Source of the DNA: Pontibacter sp. Tf4
GTDB lineage: Bacteria > Bacteroidota > Bacteroidia > Cytophagales > Hymenobacteraceae
Assembly: GCF_014212495.1 (NCBI RefSeq)
Contig: NZ_JACKZC010000003.1
Span: forward strand, 186,001 to 250,000
DNA length: 64,000 nt
Direction of reading: 5' to 3'
Below the pieces are notes generated by a model. That model worked only from the letters and a program-made list of their open reading frames with translations. It searched no databases and was not told where the DNA came from. Positions 25,404 to 34,444 of the stretch are shown in pieces (the stretch's first letter is position 1; each line of letters starts with the position of its first letter). The position numbers and the translations under genes were made by a program.

Positions 25404-27836
25404 ATGAAAAATATCTATCTCCTGCTTCTGGCTGTGCTCTACTGTTGCACTACCGGTAACCTGTTTGCCCAATCGGAAAGCCTACTGACCGGAACTATAG
25501 CTGATGAGAAGGCGCAATCGGTTGGCTTTGCCAATGTAGCCGTGGTTAATGCCGGAACTGCAGCGGTCGTAACCGGTGCCATTGCCGACATGGATGGCAA
25601 CTTTAAGATCAAGACGCCGGCAAAAGGTACTTATTACCTGAAGATCAGTGCCCTTGGGTACCAGCAGTTCCAGAGCCCGGTTTTCGAGATCAGCGGAACA
25701 ACAGCTTCTAAAGACTTCGGAAAACTGGCCCTTACGGCTGATGCCAAGGTGCTGCAGGAAGTAACTATACAGGCCATGCGCCCGACCATTGTAAACGAAG
25801 CCGATAAAATGGTAGTCAGCGTGGAAGGCACTGCGCTGGCCAGTGGTAGCACCGCTTACGAAGTGCTCGAAAAATCGCCGGGCGTGTGGGTGGACCAGGA
25901 CGGTAACCTTACCCTGAACGGCAAAGGCGGCGTACAGATCCTGCTTAATGGCAAACCATCTTACCTGAGCGGAAAAGATCTGCAAAACCTGCTGCAGGGC
26001 ATGTCAGCTGAGAACCTGAAAGACCTGGAGATCATTACTAACCCATCAGCCAAGTACGATGCGGAAGGCGCATCCGGAATCATCAACATCAACCTGAAAA
26101 AGAACTCCCAGTTTGGCCTGAACGGCGGCGTGTATGCCGGCTATAGTTATAACCGCTACCATGGCTATACCACCGGTACGAACGTGAACCTGAAACATGG
26201 AAACTGGAATACCTCCATCAATGCAGACCTGTCGAGCCGCCCGCGTTACCGTGACATGGATATGACCCGCGATATGAATACCACCGAGGGCAGAATGTAT
26301 ATGACACAGGATGGCCTGGAAAGAAAAGAAAGCCTGTCTCCTTCGCTGCGCCTGGCCACAGACTATGACCTGAACGACAAGCACAGCATCGGGATGGTAG
26401 CAAACCTGCAGTACGCCGACAACTATAACAACTTTTTTACTAACTCGCTGCGTACCGACCGGGTTACCCCGAACGATACCCGAATCCTTTCAGAGACAGC
26501 GACAGACCATATTTACAAAAACGGAACATTTAACCTGCACTATAGCGGAAAGCTGGGCACTTCTACCCTATCGGCCGATGTAGACTACGCCACTATCCGA
26601 AACGATGTGGAATCGGACATGTTCCATAGTTTCAGACCCGCTGACGGTTCGGCTCCGGCTGAGGTGAAAGCGTACAGAAACCTGAACCCAACCAGCTATG
26701 ATATTTACTCTGCCCGCACCGATTACTCCAGAGGGATGGGCAAGCATGGCAAAATGGAACTGGGCGCTAAGTTCAGCCACGTGGTATCGGATAACGAACT
26801 GGGCTTTTACAACATGAACGACGGTATACCAGCTTTTGACAAGGCACGTAGCAGCCACTTTATCTTTACCGAGAACATTACAGCCGGTTACCTGAACTAC
26901 TCTACTAAACTGAACGAAAAATGGAGCGTGCAGGCCGGTTTACGCGCCGAATATACCACTGCCAAGGGCAACTCCAGAACCCTGAACAAAATAGACGATA
27001 ACGATTACCTGAACCTGTTCCCGAGCGTGTTTGTGCAGCAGAAAGTGAGCGACAACTACCAGCTGAGCTACAAGTACAGCCGCCGCATCAACCGCCCGCA
27101 TTACGAGCACCTGAACCCGTTCGTTTTCTACATCGATCCTTATACCCTGGCCACCGGAAATCCGCACCTGAAACCACAGTACACCAACTCGTTTGAGGTA
27201 ACCCAGATGTACAAGCAACTATACCACCTGGTGCTGGGCTATGCCGTTACCACCGACCTGATTGGCGAAGTACCTGTGTTTGATAAAGAAAAGGAGATGA
27301 CCATATTTGAGCGCCGCAACATGGATAACTTTACCAATGCCACTGCTACGCTGGTTGTACCTGTCCGCATAAAGCCGGGCAAGTGGGAGATCAACAACAA
27401 TGCGACCCTTTCTTACCAGCATTTTACCACCAGCGTAAAAAATGTGACCGAGACCAAAGAAGAGATGAACTTTAGTGCGCAGAGCAGCCACAACATCCTG
27501 CTGCCAAAGAACATCAGGCTGGAACTGAGCGCTGCTTACCAGGGCCCTGGCGTGTATGGCCTGTTCGAGTTCGACCAGATGTGGTGGGCGGATGCCGGCC
27601 TGAAGCGCTCTTTCCTGGACGATAAACTGGCCGTGAGCCTCAGTTTTACCGACATCTTTAAGAGCCGCATGATGAAGATAAACACTGTAGTGGATGGCAA
27701 CACAAACACGATAGACCAGTACTTTGGTCAACAAACTGTGCGGGTGCACCTGCGCTACAACTTTAACAAAGGCAAGGCATTCGAAACCAAAAAACGTAAC
27801 GTAAACTTAGACGAACTGAACCGTACAGGCAGTTAA
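25404..27836 (+). CDS. Outer membrane beta-barrel receptor (OMP_b-brl_3 type)
   Basis: An 810-residue TonB-receptor relative. The signal peptide is MKNIYLLLLAVLYCCTTGNLFAQ. A carboxypeptidase-regulatory-like domain follows (about 28-110, GTIADEKAQSVGFANVAVV), then a plug-like domain (about 115-225, with AYEVLEKSPGVWVDQDGNLTLNGKGGVQILLNGKPSYLSG and IITNPSAKYDAEGASGIININLKK), then a large barrel of the OMP_b-brl_3 family. The plug phrase DGNLTLNGKGGVQILLNGK is diagnostic for this subfamily. It has no SusD partner, and its substrate is unknown. Methionine-rich loops (RDMDMTRDMNTTEGRMYMTQDG) are visible and could bind metal, which is only a guess. It has its own promoter and terminator. Confidence 0.92.
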   Translation: MKNIYLLLLAVLYCCTTGNLFAQSESLLTGTIADEKAQSVGFANVAVVNAGTAAVVTGAIADMDGNFKIKTPAKGTYYLKISALGYQQFQSPVFEISGTTASKDFGKLALTADAKVLQEVTIQAMRPTIVNEADKMVVSVEGTALASGSTAYEVLEKSPGVWVDQDGNLTLNGKGGVQILLNGKPSYLSGKDLQNLLQGMSAENLKDLEIITNPSAKYDAEGASGIININLKKNSQFGLNGGVYAGYSYNRYHGYTTGTNVNLKHGNWNTSINADLSSRPRYRDMDMTRDMNTTEGRMYMTQDGLERKESLSPSLRLATDYDLNDKHSIGMVANLQYADNYNNFFTNSLRTDRVTPNDTRILSETATDHIYKNGTFNLHYSGKLGTSTLSADVDYATIRNDVESDMFHSFRPADGSAPAEVKAYRNLNPTSYDIYSARTDYSRGMGKHGKMELGAKFSHVVSDNELGFYNMNDGIPAFDKARSSHFIFTENITAGYLNYSTKLNEKWSVQAGLRAEYTTAKGNSRTLNKIDDNDYLNLFPSVFVQQKVSDNYQLSYKYSRRINRPHYEHLNPFVFYIDPYTLATGNPHLKPQYTNSFEVTQMYKQLYHLVLGYAVTTDLIGEVPVFDKEKEMTIFERRNMDNFTNATATLVVPVRIKPGKWEINNNATLSYQHFTTSVKNVTETKEEMNFSAQSSHNILLPKNIRLELSAAYQGPGVYGLFEFDQMWWADAGLKRSFLDDKLAVSLSFTDIFKSRMMKINTVVDGNTNTIDQYFGQQTVRVHLRYNFNKGKAFETKKRNVNLDELNRTGS

Positions 27837-27859
27837 GAATTTCCTGTTTCATTGTTCTG

Positions 27860-27893
27860 AAGCCTTTCCCTGCCAGTCGGGGGAAGGCTTTTT
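27860..27893 (+). terminator. Rho-independent terminator of the 25404 receptor
   Basis: Stem AAGCCTT(T)CCC / GGGAAGGCTT with one bulged T, followed by TTTT. It lies 23 bp after the receptor stop. Confidence 0.85.
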
Positions 27894-28072
27894 ACTGCCA
27901 ACCCCTGCCCTTGTGAAAGCTTTATTTGTGTAACACTGCTAAAAAAAGATGCATTTCAGAAACGGCTATAGTTGCGCGCAGAGGCCTTTTTTTGAAAATT
28001 ATTTGATTGAATTAACAAAATTTTGAACATTTTAAGAGAAGCAGGTGTAGTAGGGGTATAATTTATAACATC

Positions 28073-28264
28073 ATGAATAACGGAACAGTAAAATTCTTTA
28101 ACACCGAGAAAGGTTTTGGCTTTATTAAGGACGAAAATTCAGACAAGGAGTACTTTGTACACGTAACTGGATTAGTAGACGAGGTCAGAGAAAACGACAG
28201 AGTAACATTTGAATTGCAGGAAGGAAGAAAGGGACTGAACGCGGTTAACGTAAAGCGCGCTTAG
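28073..28264 (+). CDS. CspA-family cold-shock protein
   Basis: A 63-residue single cold-shock domain that binds single-stranded RNA/DNA. RNP1 is KGFGFI (residues 14-19) and RNP2 is YFVHVTGL (27-34), where Val-Thr replaces the usual Phe-Ser. The length is normal for the family. The upstream region (27900-28072) is long and AT-rich, with TTTG and TTTTG runs, as is common for cold-shock leaders that fold differently at low temperature; I do not assign its promoter. A terminator follows 28 bp after the stop. Such proteins act as RNA chaperones, often induced by cold or entry into stationary phase. Confidence 0.95.
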   Translation: MNNGTVKFFNTEKGFGFIKDENSDKEYFVHVTGLVDEVRENDRVTFELQEGRKGLNAVNVKRA

Positions 28265-28292
28265 TATTAATATAGCATTGCAACATCAGCAG

Positions 28293-28327
28293 AAAAGCCT
28301 TGCCACCCGGTAAGGCTTTTTTGTTTT
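28293..28327. terminator. Terminator after the cold-shock gene
   Basis: Stem AAAAGCCTTGCC / GGTAAGGCTTTT with one G-T pair and an ACCC loop, followed by TTGTTTT. It lies between converging genes. Confidence 0.88.
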
Positions 28328-28337
28328 CAGCAGTTTT

Positions 28338-28751
28338 TTATTTCTCCGTAAGCCAACTATAAGCTGCCTGCTGCTCTGCAAAGTTCCGGAACACAAAATC
28401 GATCCCCATTTTCTTGAGGGCCAGTTCGGCTGTGTCGTCCACTACGTCTTCGCGCCTGGAATCAACTGTAGAAATGCGGGCCAGCCGCTGCAGGCGGGTT
28501 GTTTTTAGTTGCTGCACAAACGTGATCAGTACGCCCTGGTACTCTTCCTGCGACAGGTCAGACAGTTTGCTCTGCCGCGAATCTATAAGCAGGTTCTTGA
28601 TATCGTAATGGCGCAGGGTATCAATGATCTTCCTGATCGAATAATCTATCTCCGGCAGGGTAATACCGGTCAGGTCTGGCCAGTTCATCAAAAGAACATC
28701 GTTCGCAACTTCGTATCTCAGTTCTATTAATCCGTCCTTGTGCAGCAGCAT
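28338..28751 (-). CDS. SpoIIAA/STAS-like small regulatory protein
   Basis: A 137-residue cytosolic protein. Its order is two beta-strands (GLIELRYEVANDVLLMNWPDL), a helix (PEIDYSIRKIIDTLRHYD), a central strand with Asp (IKNLLIDSRQSKLSDLS), a helix, a strand (RLARISTVDSR) and a terminal helix with a Phe pocket (VFRNFAEQQAAYSWLTEK). The layout and the motif LLIDSR match SpoIIAA-like proteins of Bacteroidota and parallel the 22290 gene product. In this class a Ser or Asp in the central loop may be a phosphorylation site, but no kinase gene lies nearby. It is transcribed towards the cold-shock gene and away from the 29007 gene. Confidence 0.65.
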   Translation of the reverse strand: MLLHKDGLIELRYEVANDVLLMNWPDLTGITLPEIDYSIRKIIDTLRHYDIKNLLIDSRQSKLSDLSQEEYQGVLITFVQQLKTTRLQRLARISTVDSRREDVVDDTAELALKKMGIDFVFRNFAEQQAAYSWLTEK

Positions 28752-29006
28752 GAAGTAGAGGGTATACTTGGTTGAGTGTAAATATACGTGCTAAATCGTA
28801 GTTTCTTTTCTTAAAGTTGTAGTTATAGTTGTCAGCTATAGCCTGTAAACCTCTAATTGTCCCTGTAATCTGAATGTAAAAGCATAGATAGCTTCAACTA
28901 TAGTTGCTCCAAAATCTCTCACAGGTAAAGGTTGTATTTTTTTAGCATACTTTTTGCTTACTCCAATTATCTCAACTATAACCTTTTCCTTACCCGAAAG
29001 CTGCTT

Positions 29007-29369
29007 ATGATAAAAATGTTTATTCTGCCTGCTTTGCTGTTCTGCACCTACATTTCGGCCGCTGCACAACAACCGGTGGCTACAGCGCAAACCACAGCAA
29101 ATACAACTATAGAATATGTTCGGGTACAGGTATCGGCTTTTCTGCTCCGTAAAAATTACACAGCTTACCTCACCTACGGCAGCGGAGAAAACACCGAAAA
29201 ACAAATTACCGATGCTTCGGGCAAAAAGCTTGAATTTGTTTCAGTTACCGGCGTGCTAAACTATATGGGCAAACAGGGTTGGGAGTTTGTGGCTTACATT
29301 CCGGATGATGATGGTAAAATATCCGATCGGCTTTTCCTGATGAAACGGACACTTTTACCTCCACAATAG
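29007..29369 (+). CDS. Small secreted protein, DUF4177-like
   Basis: A 120-residue secreted protein. The frame starts upstream at 28932, but the signal peptide (MIKMFILPALLFCTYISAAAQQ) starts at 29007, 11 bases after a CCCGAAAG stretch. The mature part has the pattern EYVRVQVSAFLL ... LNYMGKQGWEFVAYI, which resembles the short DUF4177 fold (strand, helix, then Gly-Trp-Glu-Phe-Val strand). No enzymatic motif is visible. The iterated motif codes for TTIEYV near residue 35. It stands alone between two divergent or spaced genes. A structural or regulatory role in the periplasm is possible but not shown. Confidence 0.7.
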   Translation: MIKMFILPALLFCTYISAAAQQPVATAQTTANTTIEYVRVQVSAFLLRKNYTAYLTYGSGENTEKQITDASGKKLEFVSVTGVLNYMGKQGWEFVAYIPDDDGKISDRLFLMKRTLLPPQ

Positions 29370-29513
29370 CAACTGGAAAGGGTACTTCTGCCGCAGATAT
29401 TCCCTTTTCGGAAATTTCATTGTATTTTTACAGGTAATGCGCTGCATTAAGCAAAGCAGTTACTTTATTTATTTTAACCATTTTACCTTTATTTTACCAT
29501 TTAACCACTTCTT

Positions 29514-30224
29514 ATGAAAACTACAATTCTCCGGTCATGGCTGCTGCTTGTGCTGGGCATTTTTTTATTCGCATCCTGCAGCGAGGATAACGAAGTAACA
29601 CCCAAAGATGAATTTGAAACCGGTGAAGCCTTCCAGATAAATGAGTACGGCGCTAAAGTTACCGTTACCCTTGAGCTGATTAATGATATTGCCATAGAAG
29701 AAAAAGGTATTGCCTGGAACGACTATGGCGGTCCGATGATAGATGAGAACAAGCAAAGCGCAGGCGCAGGCGATGGCTCATTTACCGGAATCCTGACCGG
29801 ACTGCGCGCCAACACAAGATACTATGTACGCTCTTACTACATCAGCAATGGTAAAGTAACCTATGGCAACGAAATATCTTTTACAACAGCAGAGTCGCCG
29901 TTTAAAGGCGAATGGAAGAATGGCGATGGCACGCTTGTATTTACAGGTTCCGGACAGGGGCTGGTATTTAAAACAGTGAACAAGCCAGAGTGGGCCGAAG
30001 CCGTTGAGAAAGGATATGTAACAGTGGGTACAACTGCTTACCTGCGTAACATTTTACCACAGGGCAAGCGCTATGCTGCCGAAGCGTTATGGGTATCAGC
30101 AGATGGTGTGCAGTACAGCACCAAAACCACGCTTACCTTCAATGCCTCCGGTTCTGAGCTTCAGATTGAGTCGTACAGCCCGTTCGATGATTCTTATTTC
30201 ACAACCACCCTTAACAGAAAATAA
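29514..30224 (+). CDS. Fibronectin-III-like lipoprotein, paralogue A
   Basis: A 236-residue lipoprotein. The signal ends in LFASC, with Cys21 as lipid site, and a charged tether (SEDNEVTPKDEF) follows. Residues about 30-125 look like an immunoglobulin/FN3-type sandwich common in Bacteroidota surface proteins: KVTVTLELINDIAIEEKGIAWND, TGILTGLRANTRYYVRSYYISNGKVTYGNEISFTTAE. The C-terminal part (about 130-236) is a second beta-rich domain. The protein at 31947 has the same two-domain order, and many identical stretches (ETG, ITIDEKGI / IAIEEKGI, YGNEISFTTAESPF / YGKEVSFTTEDSPF). A terminator follows 21 bp downstream. Surface adhesion or ligand binding is guessed from fold type. Confidence 0.72.
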   Translation: MKTTILRSWLLLVLGIFLFASCSEDNEVTPKDEFETGEAFQINEYGAKVTVTLELINDIAIEEKGIAWNDYGGPMIDENKQSAGAGDGSFTGILTGLRANTRYYVRSYYISNGKVTYGNEISFTTAESPFKGEWKNGDGTLVFTGSGQGLVFKTVNKPEWAEAVEKGYVTVGTTAYLRNILPQGKRYAAEALWVSADGVQYSTKTTLTFNASGSELQIESYSPFDDSYFTTTLNRK

Positions 30225-30245
30225 CAAAGCAGTAAATTTTCCTTT

Positions 30246-30276
30246 AAAGCCCCGGCCTCACCGGGGCTTTTTGTTT
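30246..30276 (+). terminator. Terminator of lipoprotein paralogue A
   Basis: A 10-bp perfect stem AAAGCCCCGG / CCGGGGCTTT with loop CCTCA, followed by TTGTTT. Confidence 0.9.
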
Positions 30277-30385
30277 CTATAGTTGCAGCTGTGCACGGCT
30301 ATAGTTTAGCTATAGTTAGCAGATGTCCCCGGACCTATAGTTTGCAATTAACTCCGCCCCAACTATAGCCAGCCTGTAACTATAG
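30277..30385. repeat. Cluster of six CTATAG-motif copies
   Basis: Six copies of CTATAG, most in the form CTATAGTT or AACTATAG, lie within 109 bp between the two facing terminators of convergent genes (paralogue A and the HEIGH metallopeptidase). This is one of the densest non-coding clusters in the window. Confidence 0.9.
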
Positions 30386-30404
30386 TTGTGATAACCCATA
30401 ACAG

Positions 30405-30438
30405 AAAAAACCCCGGAAGGTAGAACCAACCGGGGCTT
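30405..30438 (-). terminator. Terminator of the HEIGH metallopeptidase
   Basis: Reading leftwards, stem AAAGCCCCGG / CCGGGGTTTT is followed by a run of T. It lies 22 bp past the protease stop codon. Confidence 0.88.
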
Positions 30439-30459
30439 TGCTGTACGTAAGGGTAGAGC

Positions 30460-31263
30460 TTAGTACAGGTAATTAAGAGCTGTTCTGTCGTTAGAGTTGA
30501 AGTAACGGTTCACGCCAGAGCCGATGCAGGCCAGCATCCAGGAATTAGGATCAGCACCTGTTGGTGTACCTGGTATGTGGATAGCGCCAACTGTAGAGGC
30601 ACCCTCGTTGTAATAAGAACCACCGCAAGAGTAAGCACGGTTCATGTAGTCAGTATGGCGGAAACCGATGCAGTGACCGATCTCGTGTGCCAGGATAGTA
30701 GCCAGGTAGTTGGTACCAGGGTTTGTGCCCAGGTAATCAGAGTTAACCTGAACTCTGCTATACGGATTGCCACCTGACGGGAAACCGGCAGAAGCCAGGT
30801 AAGAAGAACCAGACGGCGCCTTTGTGATCAGGATGTTGTAGCCTGATGACACACGCTGGAACCTCAGTCGTAAGTTCTCAGCGTTGTAACGACGGATGGC
30901 CTCATCTACGGCTGTAACATAAGCAGAAGGAAGGCTGGTAGAAACCGCTACATAAATTGTACGCGATGTGCTGACACTTACCAGGTTGGAAGTACGGTAC
31001 TGCTCTACGTCCCCCACGCGGAGCGCCTGTACCAGTGTATTCTCATTCAGGTCTTTTTCTGTCAGCAGGATGTCGCCCTCTACCAGGTATCCTCCTTCTA
31101 CTTTCTGTACATTATCGGTGCTGAAGCCCATCTGCGAAATCCTGGAAACAGCCATTTCCGATACTTCATTCTTGGCTACAGCGCCTTCTTCTTTCTGCTC
31201 GCACGACGAGAAGAAAATGGTTGCTACCAGTGCAGGCAGCAGGAGTAAATTTTTAATTTTCAT
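30460..31263 (-). CDS. Secreted lipoprotein metallopeptidase, HEIGH type (M57-like)
   Basis: A 267-residue lipoprotein peptidase. The open frame extends upstream to 31407, but the lipoprotein signal (MKIKNLLLLPALVATIFFSSC, Cys21) begins at 31263. A pro-like region of about 80 residues is followed by the catalytic domain. The zinc motif is H-E-I-G-H-C-I-G-F-R-H with ligands His193, His197 and His203 and catalytic Glu194. The name HEIGH comes from this motif in the dual-action metallopeptidase family (MEROPS M57-like). The Met-turn may be the later SWMLACIG. It faces paralogue A and is divergent from paralogue B, so the two FN3-like lipoproteins flank it; a joint surface role is inferred. Confidence 0.87.
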   Translation of the reverse strand: MKIKNLLLLPALVATIFFSSCEQKEEGAVAKNEVSEMAVSRISQMGFSTDNVQKVEGGYLVEGDILLTEKDLNENTLVQALRVGDVEQYRTSNLVSVSTSRTIYVAVSTSLPSAYVTAVDEAIRRYNAENLRLRFQRVSSGYNILITKAPSGSSYLASAGFPSGGNPYSRVQVNSDYLGTNPGTNYLATILAHEIGHCIGFRHTDYMNRAYSCGGSYYNEGASTVGAIHIPGTPTGADPNSWMLACIGSGVNRYFNSNDRTALNYLY

Positions 31264-31946
31264 GTGTGTTAAGGTGTTAAAGTGAAACATATAAGTAAGG
31301 TGAGACAATTTCCGGTTGCACACCTCTGGTAATACTGTTGCAAATGCGCTGCATGCCTTTCTGTAGCAGATTTTGCCACAAGCGCATAGTTCTTGTATGC
31401 CAAACATATCTCACTTTATTGCTATTAAAAAGGAAACTTAGCTGGTAAAAGTAACAAGCCAAATTACTGTAGGATAGCTTTTTACAGACCGGAACGCAAC
31501 CTTTTAAAACCGCCCGATTGAAGGAAGGTCACTTTAGTACAAGAGACCTCATTATTCAGGAATACTGGCTGGAAATAGTAAAAGGCTTAAAAAGGAGCGT
31601 TTATACTATAACAGGAAAAATTTAACCAAAGCTTATACACACAGTACAAGTGCAGGAATGATCAGCAAAAATCAGGGAAGATTTAGGGCGAAAAGTAACA
31701 TCTCACATTACCTGTACAAACGAAAAGCTGAAGAAAGATTGCGGGTAAATTAACCTGAACTGCCGGCCAAACACGATAGATCAATAGTCAAATATGCTCA
31801 AAAGTAGGTATTGCGTAACTGCGCACTTCCAGGCATCTTTACCTGATTTATTGTATTTTATTTTTGATTTGTTAGCCAATTGCTTGTCTTCGGCCTGAAG
31901 CGGGCGGTTCGTTTAAGCAGCAACTCTTCACCTAACCACTATTGTT
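31264..31946. other. Long intergenic region without the iterated motif
   Basis: This 680-bp gap holds the promoters of the leftward peptidase and of rightward paralogue B. It contains no CTATAG copy, unlike the rest of the neighbourhood, and one TCAAAAGTAGGTATT element at 31798-31812. GTGAGA and TCTCAC form a spaced inverted repeat near 31301 and 31410. No gene is seen. Confidence 0.5.
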
Positions 31947-32690
31947 ATGACTAAAAATTTACTCAGATCATTCATGATGCTGTTGGCAGCATTGGTATTA
32001 TTTACTGCTTGTGGGACTAAAGACGATGAAGTTGAACCTGATAACGGACTTGAGACCGGCGACGTATTTGACATCGGCTCCTCATCCGCCAAGATCAACA
32101 TAAACCTCTCCGTTGCCGGCGACATTACCATTGATGAAAAAGGTATCTGCTGGAACACAACAGGCAAGCCAACTGTGGAGGATGAAACGCACCGATCTGG
32201 TTCCGGCCCTGGCTCCTATACAGGCAACTTAACCGGCCTTACCCCTAAAACAAATTACCGTGTGCGCCCTTACTATATTACTGATGAAGGGAAGACAGAG
32301 TATGGCAAAGAAGTATCTTTTACAACAGAAGATTCTCCGTTTGTAGGCGAGTGGTCAAATCAGAGTGGATCTCTGGTATATACCGGCACACAAAATGGGC
32401 TCATCTTCAAGTATATCGGTGAGTCTAGTGTTACCCTGAGCTGGTGGCAGACATACCAGCGCGGTTATGTAAAGCTCGGCGATGCCTATATCAAAAATGC
32501 CCGCCAGAGTGGCACCTCTTATAAAGCTGACGCGCTTTGGTATTGGGGTACATCATCGGAAGGTGTAAAAGGAGTTGAATGGGGATCAAACACCACGATC
32601 ACATTCCGAAATAATGGCAAAGAGATGTCTATAGAAGCATACAGCCCGATAACAGGAAGTTATTCAAGCGGTACGCTCTACAAAAAGTAA
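31947..32690 (+). CDS. Fibronectin-III-like lipoprotein, paralogue B
   Basis: A 247-residue lipoprotein. The signal MTKNLLRSFMMLLAALVLFTAC puts the lipid on Cys22. The tether is acidic (GTKDDEVEPDNG). Residues about 35-130 form the FN3-like sandwich, with KININLSVAGDITIDEKGICWNTTGKP and NLTGLTPKTNYRVRPYYITDEGKTEYGKEVSFTTED. A second beta-rich domain ends with MSIEAYSPITGSYSSGTLYKK. It is a paralogue of the product at 29514-30224 across the full length, so an old local duplication is likely. It is preceded, about 135 bp upstream of the ATG, by the TCAAAAGTAGGTATT element and followed by its own terminator. Confidence 0.72.
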   Translation: MTKNLLRSFMMLLAALVLFTACGTKDDEVEPDNGLETGDVFDIGSSSAKININLSVAGDITIDEKGICWNTTGKPTVEDETHRSGSGPGSYTGNLTGLTPKTNYRVRPYYITDEGKTEYGKEVSFTTEDSPFVGEWSNQSGSLVYTGTQNGLIFKYIGESSVTLSWWQTYQRGYVKLGDAYIKNARQSGTSYKADALWYWGTSSEGVKGVEWGSNTTITFRNNGKEMSIEAYSPITGSYSSGTLYKK

Positions 32691-32715
32691 TTCTTCTAAA
32701 TCTATAGTTTAGTAG

Positions 32716-32741
32716 AGGCCCCGGTTTCGCCGGGGCTTTTT
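32716..32741 (+). terminator. Terminator of lipoprotein paralogue B
   Basis: Stem GCCCCGG / CCGGGGC with loop TTTCG, followed by TTTTTG. Confidence 0.85.
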
Positions 32742-32981
32742 GTTTATAGTTGTTCTTTTTCAATCAGAATGGCTTTTTTATGCTGCCGGAAATCACCTAT
32801 AGTTTTCATGGTCGTGAGTTGGGAATCAGGTAAGAAAGGCATTATAGTAGCAATAAACTCTTTAAGGCAGTGCTAGATCGTGCAAAACCGAAGTGCTAAA
32901 CTATAGCCTTACAAACTATAGTTAAATGGTTTTCAGGTCATTTCTGTACTATCACCAACCGCTAACTATAGACCGGATCAG

Positions 32982-34289
32982 TTATTTCACAAAATAAGGG
33001 AAATTGGCTGTGGCAACATTTCCATCTCCGTCGTGGAGGTTTACAAACAATCTGTAGGCGCCCGGTTTGGTTGGCAAAAGCGTAACCTGCTGCCCGGCTG
33101 CCTCTTTGATCATGCCCTGAACAGGAGCCGGTTTTTTCTCATTCCCGGTATTCCCATCTTCTGATTTTGTTTCGGGCAGTACTTCCCAGCTCAGGCGCAG
33201 CGGCTTGCCTTCGGGGTCGAAGGCGTAAACTTTGGCAACAGCTGGTTTGCCTGGCTGCAGGTACACATTATCTATGGCGTGTTTGTTATCCAGGGTCAGA
33301 TAAGCGATATAGGGTGCCTGGTTGCGCTGCGTTTTTTTGCCCGTCCATAGTTCTTCCATTTCGTGCACCAGCTGGGTCTCTTCGCCGTCGGCAGTGATCA
33401 GGCTGAACCAGGTTGGTGTGGTTTCCTGTTTGTTGCCCCACATAAATACGTAGCTGCCAAGGCAGTTGCCGCTATCAGCCAGTACGGTGCGCTCGTAACG
33501 CTCGCGGCTAAAGGTAGCTTTCTCAGAGCTCGTCTGCTCTATGGGTGCCATCCACTCCGTAAAAAACGACTCCCAATACCCACGGGCCCCGAACTCTGAA
33601 ATAATGTAAGGCCCTTTCCAGGCGCTGTTGGCCAGTTCCTCGCGCAGGTTGTGCATTGCCCCAAATGAGTTAATGGAGAGCACATCCAGGGCAGGGCACC
33701 GTTTCGCGATCAGGTTCACGTCCTTCAGCGGCACGTTCATAACCGTAGTGGTGGTCGGGTGGTCGGGGTCCAGTTCGTGGATCATCTCTGCGATCTCATT
33801 CACGGCATCCCATACTTTTACGTTGGCGCTTTCGGCGTATAGTTCGTTGCCAATGCCCCACATCAGCAGGGCCGGATGATCTTTATACTTCAGCACCACG
33901 TTGCGCACTTCTTCTTTCTGCCTGGCTACCAGTTCTTTATCGTAGTAGTTAAATCCTTCGCGCTCGCGCCCCAGCCATAAGCCCAGTGTTACGGTAAGGC
34001 CATGTTTGTGTGCCTCATCCAGAATTTTATCGGCATCGTCGGTGTGCCATACCCTTACAGAATTGCCGCCGTATGCTTTTATGCGGTCAAAATAACTATA
34101 GCCGGCTGCCCCTTTTATAAAATATGGCTTGCCGTGGCGGTATAATCTATAGTTACCCGGGCTGCCAACTATCTCCACAGTCCGCCCTTTTGCCTTGAAT
34201 ACTTTACCTTCTTCTCCGGTGCGGCAGGCAGTTACAACAAATAGCAGAATACAAATAAAATATATAAAACTATAACGGGTGATGATCAT
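32982..34289 (-). CDS. GH2-type TIM-barrel glycoside hydrolase, lipoprotein
   Basis: A 435-residue lipoprotein with signal ending VVTAC (lipid Cys22). Residues about 45-330 are a TIM barrel of the glycoside hydrolase family 2 / clan GH-A type: FIKGAAGYSYFDRIKAYGGNSVRVWHTDDADKILDEAHKHGLTVTLGLWLGRE, then the acid/base site WGIGNE (Glu149) and the nucleophile site ISEFGARG (Glu232). A C-terminal beta-domain (about 330-435) may bind substrate. It lacks the N-terminal sandwich domains of beta-galactosidase. It is divergently transcribed from the cellulose-synthase-like transferase at 34445, so the pair may make and trim one polysaccharide (inference). Exact activity is unknown. Confidence 0.82.
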   Translation of the reverse strand: MIITRYSFIYFICILLFVVTACRTGEEGKVFKAKGRTVEIVGSPGNYRLYRHGKPYFIKGAAGYSYFDRIKAYGGNSVRVWHTDDADKILDEAHKHGLTVTLGLWLGREREGFNYYDKELVARQKEEVRNVVLKYKDHPALLMWGIGNELYAESANVKVWDAVNEIAEMIHELDPDHPTTTTVMNVPLKDVNLIAKRCPALDVLSINSFGAMHNLREELANSAWKGPYIISEFGARGYWESFFTEWMAPIEQTSSEKATFSRERYERTVLADSGNCLGSYVFMWGNKQETTPTWFSLITADGEETQLVHEMEELWTGKKTQRNQAPYIAYLTLDNKHAIDNVYLQPGKPAVAKVYAFDPEGKPLRLSWEVLPETKSEDGNTGNEKKPAPVQGMIKEAAGQQVTLLPTKPGAYRLFVNLHDGDGNVATANFPYFVK

Positions 34290-34444
34290 AGCTAAGCAGA
34301 ATTATAGATAGGCGCGTATAAAAACCAGCTTTAAAGCAAACTTACAAGTCGCAATACGAGTATAGTTAGCGGAAGTTTATACCTCGAGGGAGATGGACTT
34401 TCCCCGGAGTTTGCAGAAACAGTACAATTTGCCCCTACCTCTCT

